This document shows, in pieces, positions 46,051-53,803 of a stretch of 64,000 bases of DNA. This DNA is from Roseovarius nubinhibens ISM (GTDB lineage: Bacteria; Pseudomonadota; Alphaproteobacteria; Rhodobacterales; Rhodobacteraceae). The translations under genes were made by a program, and so were the position numbers. The notes under the pieces were generated by a model that had not been told where the DNA came from, did no database searches, and saw only the letters and a program-made list of their open reading frames with translations. The DNA is taken from assembly GCF_000152625.1 (NCBI RefSeq), contig NZ_CH724156.1, positions 1,062,966-1,126,965 on the forward strand, written 5' to 3'. Numbering within the stretch: position 1 is the first letter of the stretch; each line of letters begins with the position of its first letter.

Positions 46051-47259
46051 TCAGTATTCCAGTCGTTGAATGACGACATCCTTGCCGTCCTGAATTTCGG
46101 ACAGCTGAAAGTCGCGGCCAAGCACGCCGCCTTCGGCATCGAATTCGATGCTGCCGGAGGCGCCAGAGTAATTGATCTCTTCGCCAGCCCGGATCGCGGC
46201 GAGCCCGTCGGCCACGTTGTAGACGGTTTTCTTGCCCTCGCCGGTGGTCACGTCCCAGATCGCCTGGGCCACGGCCGCGCTGTCGGTGGTGCCGGCCTTT
46301 TCCATCGCCAGCAGCAGCACCGACATCTGGTCGCGCCCGGCGGTGCCGAACGGGTGCTGCACCGAGCCGGTGTCCTCGAGCCCGGCCTCGGTGAGATATT
46401 CCTTGTAGGCCGGAGAGCTCAGCGCCGGGACCGGGAAGCCATGGATCACCCCGTCTGCGGCGGCACCGACGGTGCTCTTGAACTGATCGCCGGTGGAGAG
46501 CGAGATGGTGATCACCGCGCCTTCATAGCCCTGGCGGTAGAGCTCTTTGTAGACGGCGGTGAAATCGGTAACATAGGAGGGGATGAACACCGCCTCGGGC
46601 GATTTCTCGATGAGCTGGGTCACCTCCGAGCGATAGGAGGATTGCCCGGCGTTGTAGTAGAACGGGTCCTGCACCAGCGCCTCGGTGCCGACGCGTTCGA
46701 TGAACCCATCCATCATCGAGCGGGTGAAATCATTGTTGAGCGCCATCAGCGCATAGTTTTCGAGGCCCCGGCTCAGCACCAGATCGGCGATGGCGCGGCC
46801 CCAGATCGGCGACAGCGGCTGAAAGTTGAAGACCAGCCCTTTTTCATCGGCGATGGGGATGTCGGCGCTCGACGAGGTGCACATCTGGATGATGTTGGCG
46901 CTTTGGCATTTCGGCATGATGCCGAGGGTGACCGAGGACGAAAACGTGCCGATGATTGCCGACACTTTGTTGACACTGATCAGCTTGTCCGCGGCGCGCA
47001 CGGCGGTTTCCGGGTTGGTCTCCGAGTTCTCCTGATAGAGCCGGATCTGACGGCCCAGAACCCCGCCCGCGGCATTGACCGCATCGGCCACCCGTTTGTG
47101 CGAGGCGGTGATATTCGGCCCGAACGGCCCGCCGCCGCCGGTGTTGGGGGTCAGCGAGCCGATGGCGATATCCGCCTCCTGGGCGCGCAGGATCGCGGGG
47201 GTCATCAAGGCTGCGGCGCTTCCCGCCAGCAGACTTCTTCTCGTCATGGAAAACTTCAT
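46051..47259 (-). CDS. Branched-chain-type ABC transporter substrate-binding protein, system B
   Basis: The protein has 402 residues. The leader MTRRSLLAGSAAALMTPAILRAQ has twin arginines and could be a Tat signal. The type-I binding fold begins ADIAIGSLTPNTGGGGPFGPNITASHKRVADAVNAAGGVLG. A strong AAGGAG precedes the first ATG (47259). It differs strongly from the system A binding protein, so the ligands probably differ. Unusually it is placed after the permease genes rather than before them. Confidence 0.9.
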   Translation of the reverse strand: MKFSMTRRSLLAGSAAALMTPAILRAQEADIAIGSLTPNTGGGGPFGPNITASHKRVADAVNAAGGVLGRQIRLYQENSETNPETAVRAADKLISVNKVSAIIGTFSSSVTLGIMPKCQSANIIQMCTSSSADIPIADEKGLVFNFQPLSPIWGRAIADLVLSRGLENYALMALNNDFTRSMMDGFIERVGTEALVQDPFYYNAGQSSYRSEVTQLIEKSPEAVFIPSYVTDFTAVYKELYRQGYEGAVITISLSTGDQFKSTVGAAADGVIHGFPVPALSSPAYKEYLTEAGLEDTGSVQHPFGTAGRDQMSVLLLAMEKAGTTDSAAVAQAIWDVTTGEGKKTVYNVADGLAAIRAGEEINYSGASGSIEFDAEGGVLGRDFQLSEIQDGKDVVIQRLEY

Positions 47260-47305
47260 GGTTCACTCCTTGTTGGCTTGGTTGGGATGCGCCTTCTGTG
47301 GGCGC

Positions 47306-48208
47306 TTAGGTCTTTTTGACGTTGAATTTCGGCTCGGGGAGCAGGCCACGGGGCCGCAGCCGCAGGGTCACGATCAGCAGGAAGCCAATGAGGATGATCC
47401 GCATCGCCGACATCTTTTCGGCGTCGAGGACATCGGTGAAATCGCCGATGAACCGCGTGCCTTCGAGAAAGATCATCACCGTGCCGGCGCCGATCAGGAT
47501 GCCGCGGTTGTTGCCAGCGCCGCCGACGATCACCGACATCCAGATGAACATGGCGACCACTGGCATGAAGACCTCGGGGCTGATGTTCTGGACGTAATGG
47601 GCATAGAGCGCGCCCGCGAGCCCCATGAAGAAGCCGCCGATGGCAAAGGTGAGCACCCGGTGCATCAGGACATTCTTGCCCAGCACCTCGGCCACCACGT
47701 CATCTTCGCGGATGGCGCGCAGGGTGCGGCCCATCGGGGCGCGGCGGATGCGTTCGCAGACGAGATAGGTGATGAGCACGCAGACCGCCACCAGCAGGAG
47801 ATAGAAGAGCGGGTAGAGCTCTGGCCCGATGAGATCGCCAAAGGGGCGGCCGTCGATGCGCAGGCCGCGCGGGCCTTCGGTGATCTGATCCTCGTTGAGC
47901 ACGATGAGGCGGATGACTTCGCCGACGCCCAGGGTCACGATGGCCAGAAAATCCTCCCGCAATCGCACCGACAAAAGCGCCACCGCCCCGCCGAGCACCC
48001 AGCCCGCGACACAGGCCGCCGGGATGGCGAGACCCACCGGCACGCCGAGCTTGGCCACCAGAAGGCCCGAGACATAGGCCCCCATCGCGTAGAAGCCTGC
48101 GATGCCGAAATTGACCATCCCGGCGATGCCCCATTGCAGGTTGAGGGCCAGCGCCAGGATCATGAAGAACCCGACATAGGTGCCCATTGAGATGAGATAT
48201 GCGCTCAT
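47306..48208 (-). CDS. Branched-chain-type ABC transporter permease (LivM-like), system B
   Basis: The protein has 300 residues. MGTYVGFFMILALALNLQWGIAGMVNFGIAGFYAMGAYVSGLL is the LivM helix pair. The EAA-like loop is RRAPMGRTLRAIREDDVVAEVLG. The ATG at 48208 overlaps the LivH-like stop by four bases. The open frame continues upstream only because it runs through the livH gene in another frame. Confidence 0.92.
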   Translation of the reverse strand: MSAYLISMGTYVGFFMILALALNLQWGIAGMVNFGIAGFYAMGAYVSGLLVAKLGVPVGLAIPAACVAGWVLGGAVALLSVRLREDFLAIVTLGVGEVIRLIVLNEDQITEGPRGLRIDGRPFGDLIGPELYPLFYLLLVAVCVLITYLVCERIRRAPMGRTLRAIREDDVVAEVLGKNVLMHRVLTFAIGGFFMGLAGALYAHYVQNISPEVFMPVVAMFIWMSVIVGGAGNNRGILIGAGTVMIFLEGTRFIGDFTDVLDAEKMSAMRIILIGFLLIVTLRLRPRGLLPEPKFNVKKT

Positions 48209-49068
48209 TTTCTGATCTCCGCGGTTCCAAAGAGCCCCTGCGGACGCAGCAGCAGCAGCACGGCGATGATCACGAAACCGACGCCGATCTTGTAGGTTGA
48301 AGGCAGGAAGAGAATGGTGGCCTCTTCCGCGAGCCCGACCAGCAGCGCCCCGACGATCGCCCCATAGGGAGAGCCGATGCCGCCGAGGATCGCCGCCGCA
48401 AAGATCGGGATGGTGAGGTTCCAGCCGACCAGCGGCTCGATCACCAGATCGAGACCGGCAAAGACACCGGTGAGCCCGAAGAGCGCGCCGCAGATGGCGG
48501 TGGTAAAGGCGGTGATCCGGGTCGCATTGACCCCGCGAATGGCGGCCAGCATCGGGTTGTCCGCCACCGCCCGCATCGCCCGGCCGATCCATGTGTAGGC
48601 CAGCAGACAATGCAGCGCGACACCGATGACGAGGCTCCAGATGATGATCTGCACCTGTTCCGGCGTGATCCGCGCGCCCAAGAGTTTCCAGGGCCGCTCT
48701 AACGGGATCTCGAAGCCGCGCACATCGGCGGAAAAGAACAGCCGGATCACATTCTCGATGATCAGGGTCAGGGCGATGGAGACCACCAGCAAGGTGATGG
48801 CCGAATGCTCTTCCATCGGCTGGAAGACCAGCACATGCATCAGCCAGACCACCAGCGCGGTGACCAGCATCGCGGCGGCAGCGGCCAGCGGCAGCGGCAA
48901 GCCCAGCGGCACGTTGAACGTATAGGCGGCAAAGGCGCCCACCGTGATATAGCCGCCGATGGCGAAATTCGGGAATTTGAGAATCCCGAACAGCAGGGAG
49001 AATGCCATGGCCGGAGGCGCGATGAGCGCGGCATTGACCAATGCGTTAAAGATCATTTGCATGCTCAT
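48205..49068 (-). CDS. Branched-chain-type ABC transporter permease (LivH-like), system B
   Basis: The protein has 287 residues. NAALIAPPAMAFSLLFGILKFPNFAIGGYITVGAFAAYTF is the N-terminal LivH signature. The loop WIGRAMRAVADNPMLAAIRGVNATRI and AAILGGIGSPYGAIVGALLVGLAEE follow. It is coupled to both neighbours by four-base overlaps. Confidence 0.92.
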   Translation of the reverse strand: MSMQMIFNALVNAALIAPPAMAFSLLFGILKFPNFAIGGYITVGAFAAYTFNVPLGLPLPLAAAAAMLVTALVVWLMHVLVFQPMEEHSAITLLVVSIALTLIIENVIRLFFSADVRGFEIPLERPWKLLGARITPEQVQIIIWSLVIGVALHCLLAYTWIGRAMRAVADNPMLAAIRGVNATRITAFTTAICGALFGLTGVFAGLDLVIEPLVGWNLTIPIFAAAILGGIGSPYGAIVGALLVGLAEEATILFLPSTYKIGVGFVIIAVLLLLRPQGLFGTAEIRK

Positions 49069-49781
49069 GAGCGCGACCCCAGATAGAGTTCAGATACTTC
49101 TTTGGATGCCAAGAGGTTCGAGGCCTGGTCCTGCAATGCGACCCGGCCCGCGGCCATGACGATGCCATGATCCGCGATGCGCAGCCCCTGGATGGCGTTC
49201 TGTTCGACCATCAAAATGGCCACGCCTTCGCCATTGACCCGCTGCACGATGTCGAACATCTGCCCGACCATCAGCGGCGACAGCCCGGCCGAGGGCTCGT
49301 CCAGCAACAGCACCTTGGGCGCGAGCATCAGTGCCATGCCAAAGGCGACCATCTGGCGTTGCCCGCCAGACAGGTTGCCAGCTCGGGTCTGACGCAGCCG
49401 GGCGAGATCGGGAAACATCTCGTAAATCCGGTCACAGGCCTCCTGGGTGCGGGTCTTGTCGCCCCAGGAGCCCATGGTCAGGTTCTCGTGAGTGGTGAGC
49501 TGACGAAACACATTCGCCTCTTGCGGCACATAGGCCATGCCGGATCGGGCCACCTGCGCGGCGGGCAATCCGGCAATCTCGCGCCCGGCCACGGTGACAC
49601 TGCCCGAGACCGGGCGCACAACCCCGGCAATGGTCTTGAGCAGGGTGGATTTCCCGGCCCCGTTGGGACCGATGATGCAGGTGATTTCACCCGGCGCGAG
49701 ATCCAGCGTAACGTCATGGCAGATGATGGTCTTGCCATAGCCGGACTGGAGGGCGCGGGTCTTGAGCAGGGCGTCAGACAT
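49065..49781 (-). CDS. Branched-chain-type ABC transporter ATP-binding protein (LivF-like), system B
   Basis: The protein has 238 residues. It has Walker A (IIGPNGAGKSTLLKTIAGV), signature LSGGQRQMVAFGMALM, Walker B (LLLDEPSAGLSP) and ILMVEQNAIQGL. Its start overlaps the LivG-like stop by 8 bases and its stop overlaps the livH start by 4. Confidence 0.93.
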   Translation of the reverse strand: MSDALLKTRALQSGYGKTIICHDVTLDLAPGEITCIIGPNGAGKSTLLKTIAGVVRPVSGSVTVAGREIAGLPAAQVARSGMAYVPQEANVFRQLTTHENLTMGSWGDKTRTQEACDRIYEMFPDLARLRQTRAGNLSGGQRQMVAFGMALMLAPKVLLLDEPSAGLSPLMVGQMFDIVQRVNGEGVAILMVEQNAIQGLRIADHGIVMAAGRVALQDQASNLLASKEVSELYLGSRS

Positions 49782-50547
49782 CGGCGGTCTCCCCCAGATA
49801 GGCTTCGATCACCGCCGGGTTCTGACGGATCTCCTCAAAGGGGCCACTGGTGAGGTAGCCACCTTGGGTCATCACCACGACCGGGTCGCAAAGCTGGGCG
49901 ATCATATCCATGTCATGTTCGACCACGAGGAAGGTCTTGCCATGGTCGCGGTTGAGGCGGCGGATCATGTCGGTGAGCGTCTGCATGAGCGCCGGGTTGA
50001 CCCCTGCCCCCGGCTCGTCGAGCAAGATGAGATCACAGTCGATCATCAGCGTGCGCGCCAGTTCCAGAAGCTTCTTCTGCCCGCCCGAGAGATCGCCGGC
50101 ATAGGTGTCGCGCAGCTTGGCCAGAAGCGCGATCTCCATGACCTCGCAGGCCTTTTCGTAGATTTCCGCCTCTTGCTGACGCACCTTGCCGGGGGTCAGG
50201 AAGTTCGGCCAGAATGTCTCGCCCAGCTGAAGCTGCGGCGCGAGCATGAGGTTTTCCAGCACCGTCATGCGCTGAAACTCGCGGGCCAGCTGAAACGTGC
50301 GGATCATGCCGAGCCGGGCGCGTTTCCACGGCGCGAGAGAGGTCACGTCGCGGCCGTTGAACACGACCGTGCCGCCGTCCGGCTTGATGACGCCGCTCAG
50401 CAGGTTGAAGAGCGTGGATTTCCCCGCGCCATTGGGGCCGATGAGGCCGGTGATCGAGCCCTTGGCGACCTCGAGGGACATGTCGCGCACGGCGTGCACC
50501 CCCCCGAAGCTGCGGCTCATGCCTGTGGCGTGCAGTATCGGCGTCAT
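49774..50547 (-). CDS. Branched-chain-type ABC transporter ATP-binding protein (LivG-like), system B
   Basis: The protein has 257 residues. It has Walker A (LIGPNGAGKSTLFNLLSGV), the LivG insertion MIRTFQLAREFQRMTVLENLMLAPQ, signature LSGGQKKLLELARTL, Walker B (LILLDEPGAGVNP) and LVVEHDMDMI. Its ATG overlaps the tetR stop by four bases, so regulator and transporter are translated from one mRNA. Confidence 0.93.
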   Translation of the reverse strand: MTPILHATGMSRSFGGVHAVRDMSLEVAKGSITGLIGPNGAGKSTLFNLLSGVIKPDGGTVVFNGRDVTSLAPWKRARLGMIRTFQLAREFQRMTVLENLMLAPQLQLGETFWPNFLTPGKVRQQEAEIYEKACEVMEIALLAKLRDTYAGDLSGGQKKLLELARTLMIDCDLILLDEPGAGVNPALMQTLTDMIRRLNRDHGKTFLVVEHDMDMIAQLCDPVVVMTQGGYLTSGPFEEIRQNPAVIEAYLGETADV

Positions 50548-51197
50548 GATGCCCCCTCGCTTGCGAGACGCGCCCGAATGAGATTGGCCAAGGTGGCGAG
50601 CGCGGCCTCGGCCTTGTCCGGGTCGGGTTCGATCATCTGGGCGACGCGCAGACCGCGCAGCGTCGAGGTCAGGACGAGCATCAGGGATTCCGCGTCGGCC
50701 TCGCTCATCCCGGTGCCGCAGAAAATCTCGCGCGCCGTTTCGCGGTAGCTCTCGAACATCCGGTTGATCCAGAGTTCGACATGTTCATTGAGATCCGGAT
50801 CGCCGCGCGCGGCGGCCATCATGTCGATAGAGACGGTCACATATTGATCTCTCATCAGGCCGGTCCAGGCGCGGTCGATCAGATCCTTGGGATCGAGCAC
50901 CCCATCCTTGTGGTCGTCGCTGATGGCGGCGGCGCAATCGACGACCGATGACCACATGAGCGCAGTCGCGCGTTTCACGAGATCGGCCTTGGAGTCGAAA
51001 TGATGCAGGATCGCACCGCGCGAAATGCCCGCCCGCCGGGCAATCTTGGTCGTGGTCACATTCACGAAACCGATCTCGGCGATCAGTTCGACCGTGGTCT
51101 TGCACAGGTTCTCGATCGTCGCGGCCGAGCGTTCATCCTGTGTGCGCCGCCGCTTGGGCGGTTTGCGGGTTTGATTTTCCGTCGTGTCGTCAGTCAT
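50544..51197 (-). CDS. TetR-family transcriptional regulator, system B
   Basis: The protein has 217 residues. A basic N-terminal tail (RKPPKRRRTQDERS) is followed by the HTH domain (IAEIGFVNVTTTKIARRAGISRGAILHHFDSKADLV). It is the first gene of the operon tetR-livG-livF-livH-livM-SBP-ahpD-like-MBL. A perfect palindrome about 50 bases upstream of its ATG is the likely operator. Co-transcription with its targets makes a self-limiting circuit. The ligand may be the transported compound. Confidence 0.9.
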   Translation of the reverse strand: MTDDTTENQTRKPPKRRRTQDERSAATIENLCKTTVELIAEIGFVNVTTTKIARRAGISRGAILHHFDSKADLVKRATALMWSSVVDCAAAISDDHKDGVLDPKDLIDRAWTGLMRDQYVTVSIDMMAAARGDPDLNEHVELWINRMFESYRETAREIFCGTGMSEADAESLMLVLTSTLRGLRVAQMIEPDPDKAEAALATLANLIRARLASEGAS

Positions 51198-51248
51198 TTG
51201 CCACCCCTTTGATCAATTGACAGCACATGAAATCGATTCGCGCAACTT

Positions 51249-51266
51249 ACATTCATTCCTGAATGT
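51249..51266. promoter_or_regulatory. Perfect palindrome upstream of tetR (system B)
   Basis: ACATTCA-TTCC-TGAATGT is a perfect 7+7 inverted repeat with a 4-base spacer. It lies 52 bases upstream of the tetR ATG in an AT-rich patch, where a TetR operator would be expected. Confidence 0.65.
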
Positions 51267-51455
51267 TTCTTTTTTCTGGGGCGGAAACTTCACTCGCTCA
51301 GAAATTGAGCCGCTTCTGAGGCCCCTGCCCAAGGGATGAGCGGGGTTTGTTTGGGATGTCCCCTTTCAGACGGAGATAAGCGTATCGAGCGGCGGATCGG
51401 CATTGCGTCGGTGCGGCATCTCGCAGAGCGTCGAGGGGATGCTCGCCCCATTAAA

Positions 51456-51485
51456 GACGGCGCGGGACAATCTGCCCGCGCCGTC
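51456..51485 (-). terminator. Terminator of the degP-like gene
   Basis: GACGGCGCGGG and CCCGCGCCGTC form a perfect 11-bp stem with an 8-base loop. On the minus strand a short TTTAAT follows. It lies about 100 bases downstream of the protease stop. The rest of the 51198-51588 gap holds only the tetR promoter region and no believable gene. Confidence 0.7.
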
Positions 51486-51588
51486 AGTTCTTTCAAACCT
51501 GTACTGTAAGGCCCTGCCGCCAATTACCCTGCCACCAATTGCCCTGCCCCGGCGCCATGCTCACCGGGACAGGGGCGTCGCGCTTGCG

Positions 51589-52716
51589 TCAGGCGTCCTG
51601 AGCGGTTGCGCGGTTTGCGAGGGTGACGTCGAGGGTCTGGCGGTCGCCACGGCGCAGGATCTCGATCTTGGAGGCCGTGTCGGGCGCGGCATTGCCGACC
51701 GCCCGGGTCAGATCGCGGGCCTCGTTGATCGGCGTGCCGTCAAAGCTCAGCACGATGTCGCCGGCCTTTAGCCCCACCTTATCCGCCGGCGAGCCGTCGA
51801 TCACGCCTTCGACCTGAATGCCTTCACCGGCGTCGAGCCCGAGCACCGAGGCGACCTCGTCGCTCACCGGTTTGATCCGGACGCCGAGCCAGCCGCGGTC
51901 GATCTTGCCGTCATCCTTGAGATCGGCAACGATGCGCGACACCAGATCGGAGGGCACGGCAAAGCCGATCCCGGCGCTGGCGCCATCGGGGGAAAAGATC
52001 GCGGTGTTGACGCCGATCACCTCGCCCCGGTCATTGAAGAGCGGACCGCCGGAATTGCCACGGTTGATGGCGGCGTCGGTCTGGATGAACTCGTCAAAGG
52101 GCCCGGCGTTGATGTTGCGGTCCTTGGCCGAGACGATGCCGGTGGTCACCGTGCCGCCGAGGCCGAACGGGTTGCCCATGGCAATCACCTCGTCCCCGAC
52201 ACGCATCTCCTCAGACGAGCCGAAGGAGACGGTCGGCAGATCGCTGCCCTCGATGTCGAGAAGCGCGATATCGGTCAGGGGATCGGTGCCGACGACGCGC
52301 GCCTCATGTTCGGACCCGTCGGCGAATTTGATGGTGACGCTGGAGGCGCCATCGACCACATGGTTGTTGGTGACGATGAGCCCATCGCTCGAGATGATAA
52401 AGCCCGACCCGACGCCACGGCGCGCGCCCTCGTCCGGCAATTGCCGCAGCTCGGGCAGCCGGTCGCCAAAGCGGCGCTGAAACTCTTTCAGAAACTCGTC
52501 ATTGGGCAGGGGCCCTTCGGCATTGGCGGGCGTCGGCTTGGCGCTCACTTCGACCAGCACCACGGCCGGGCTGAAATCTTCGATGAGATCGGCATAGCCG
52601 CCGGGCGGGATGGCGAGGGCCGAGCTCGGCGTCAGGGCGACGAGGCTCGTCGTGCCGAGAACGGCGGCCAGAGCGACGGCAAGCGGGGTGCGACCCAGGG
52701 ATATTTTGCGAGACAT
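51589..52716 (-). CDS. degP: DegP/DegQ-family periplasmic serine protease (HtrA)
   Basis: The protein has 375 residues. A signal peptide covers about 1-35 (LAVALAAVLGTTSLVALTPSSALA). The trypsin-like domain has the catalytic triad His119 (NNHVVDG), Asp149 (TDIALLD) and Ser222 (GNSGGPLF). One PDZ domain follows (about 270-365: WLGVRIKPVSDEVASVLGLDAGEGIQV). Full DegP has two PDZ domains, so this is the shorter form. The ATG at 52716 has GGAGG in front. It degrades misfolded envelope proteins. Inverted repeats in its upstream region suggest control by the two-component system at 53804-55888. Confidence 0.94.
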   Translation of the reverse strand: MSRKISLGRTPLAVALAAVLGTTSLVALTPSSALAIPPGGYADLIEDFSPAVVLVEVSAKPTPANAEGPLPNDEFLKEFQRRFGDRLPELRQLPDEGARRGVGSGFIISSDGLIVTNNHVVDGASSVTIKFADGSEHEARVVGTDPLTDIALLDIEGSDLPTVSFGSSEEMRVGDEVIAMGNPFGLGGTVTTGIVSAKDRNINAGPFDEFIQTDAAINRGNSGGPLFNDRGEVIGVNTAIFSPDGASAGIGFAVPSDLVSRIVADLKDDGKIDRGWLGVRIKPVSDEVASVLGLDAGEGIQVEGVIDGSPADKVGLKAGDIVLSFDGTPINEARDLTRAVGNAAPDTASKIEILRRGDRQTLDVTLANRATAQDA

Positions 52717-52784
52717 GTAATCCTCCATCTCGGGTGTGATGAGAGAGGAGATGGCGGCCCGGCCTCACCCGTGCCTGACGCGAA

Positions 52785-52802
52785 CTATACAGATTTGTAA
52801 TC
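52785..52802. promoter_or_regulatory. Regulatory inverted repeat, copy 1 (degP side)
   Basis: CTATACA-GATT-TGTAATC. The right half is identical to copies 2 and 3; the left half keeps TACA. It is about 70 bases upstream of the degP ATG. Confidence 0.55.
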
Positions 52803-52852
52803 TCACTTGTCGGTGATCGCCCGCCGCCTCGGCCCGGGTTTCGCGGGGCGCG

Positions 52853-52874
52853 AAGATTACACAGATGTAATCTT
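52853..52874. promoter_or_regulatory. Regulatory inverted repeat, copy 2 (perfect)
   Basis: GATTACA-CAGA-TGTAATC at 52855-52872, with two further matching bases on each side, is a perfect 9+9 palindrome. It lies between divergent degP and the small membrane-protein gene (52939), 65 bases upstream of the latter. Confidence 0.75.
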
Positions 52875-52938
52875 GGCGTCAGGCGGGGGGCGGGCTGGCC
52901 GCCGATATTCCTTATCAGTTGGAACAAGGAGAGATCGG

Positions 52939-53136
52939 ATGGATCGGATCAAATCAATCGTCGCGCGCACACTCATTGCCGTGATCGCGGTGGCGGGGCT
53001 TGGCTTTGGGATCATGGCGGTGGGCTTTGCCGTGGTGCTGGGCGCCGCGTTCGCGCTGGCGCTGCGGCTGGCGGCACCGGGGCAGAGGGTTGAGACCATG
53101 GGACAAGACCCGGAGGGCGCGCCCGCGACGGCCTGA
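52939..53136 (+). CDS. Small membrane protein of the degP/two-component locus
   Basis: The predicted protein has 65 residues: a basic N-terminus (MDRIKSIVARTL), one long or two short hydrophobic helices (IAVIAVAGLGFGIMAVGFAVVLGAAFALAL) and a polar tail. AAGGAG before the ATG supports translation, and a terminator follows. No family is recognised. Position next to the perfect inverted repeat suggests induction with degP. Confidence 0.65.
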   Translation: MDRIKSIVARTLIAVIAVAGLGFGIMAVGFAVVLGAAFALALRLAAPGQRVETMGQDPEGAPATA

Positions 53137-53162
53137 GCGCGCGAGATAGAGAGAAGGACGGC

Positions 53163-53188
53163 AACGGCGGGCGCACCCCGCCGTTTTT
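53163..53188 (+). terminator. Terminator of the small membrane-protein gene
   Basis: AACGGCGGG and CCCGCCGTT pair around CGCAC, followed by TTT at the end of a T-run of five. It starts 27 bases after the stop codon. Confidence 0.85.
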
Positions 53189-53222
53189 CCCTTTGGGTCG
53201 CAAGCGGCCACAAGATGGCGCA

Positions 53223-53240
53223 GATCACACAGATGTAATC
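53223..53240. promoter_or_regulatory. Regulatory inverted repeat, copy 3
   Basis: GATCACA-CAGA-TGTAATC differs from copy 2 by a single base. It lies 81 bases upstream of the PepSY-like gene, which leads into the response regulator and kinase genes. Confidence 0.7.
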
Positions 53241-53320
53241 CGAGCGACAGGCAGGCGGCAGGGCCAGATCGTAAATCGGTGTCATCGGGCGGGATGGTCC
53301 CGCTCAGTGACCAAGGAGAT

Positions 53321-53728
53321 ATGAGTATGAAACGCAGCACAATCGCCTATGCCGCAAGTTCCGGCCTGCTCGGCCTGTCGATCCTCGCCGGTTCGCTGGC
53401 CTATGCCCAAAACCTTGAGGGCGGCGGGGATGCGGCCGAGTTGCAAGCCTTTCTCGAGGCCAACCCCGCCGTGGTCGAGGCCGTCACGGCGGTTGAGACC
53501 GAGACCGGCGGCACGGTGGTCGAGGCCGAGTTCGACGATGAGACCCCGGGCAACAGCGTCGTGGAGTTCGAGATCGAAATGGCGGACGGGTCCGAGCAGG
53601 AGGTGCTCTATCATCTGGCCGACAGGTCGATGACTGTGGATGTCGAGGATGACGATGAGGAGGATGACGGTGAGGAGGATGACGAAGAGGATGACGACGG
53701 CGCACCCAAGACGGGCCGCGACAAGTAA
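53321..53728 (+). CDS. Exported PepSY-like protein with an acidic tail
   Basis: The protein has 135 residues. A signal peptide (MKRSTIAYAASSGLLGLSILAGSLAYA) is followed by a domain of about 75 residues with a PepSY-like pattern (TGGTVVEAEFDDETPGNSVVEFEIEMADGSEQEVLYHLADRSM). It ends in a run of about 20 Asp/Glu residues (about 105-126). PepSY proteins are often encoded beside two-component systems and may inhibit or sense proteases or bind metals. The acidic tail could bind Ca2+ or other cations. AAGGAGAT precedes ATG 53321. It lies upstream of the response-regulator gene with 75 bases between. Confidence 0.78.
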   Translation: MSMKRSTIAYAASSGLLGLSILAGSLAYAQNLEGGGDAAELQAFLEANPAVVEAVTAVETETGGTVVEAEFDDETPGNSVVEFEIEMADGSEQEVLYHLADRSMTVDVEDDDEEDDGEEDDEEDDDGAPKTGRDK

Positions 53729-53803
53729 GTCGCACCTTTCGGAAATCCATGGCAAAACAAAGGTGGTCCCAGAGGGGGCCACCGGCATGAGGCGGGGGGA
53801 ATG

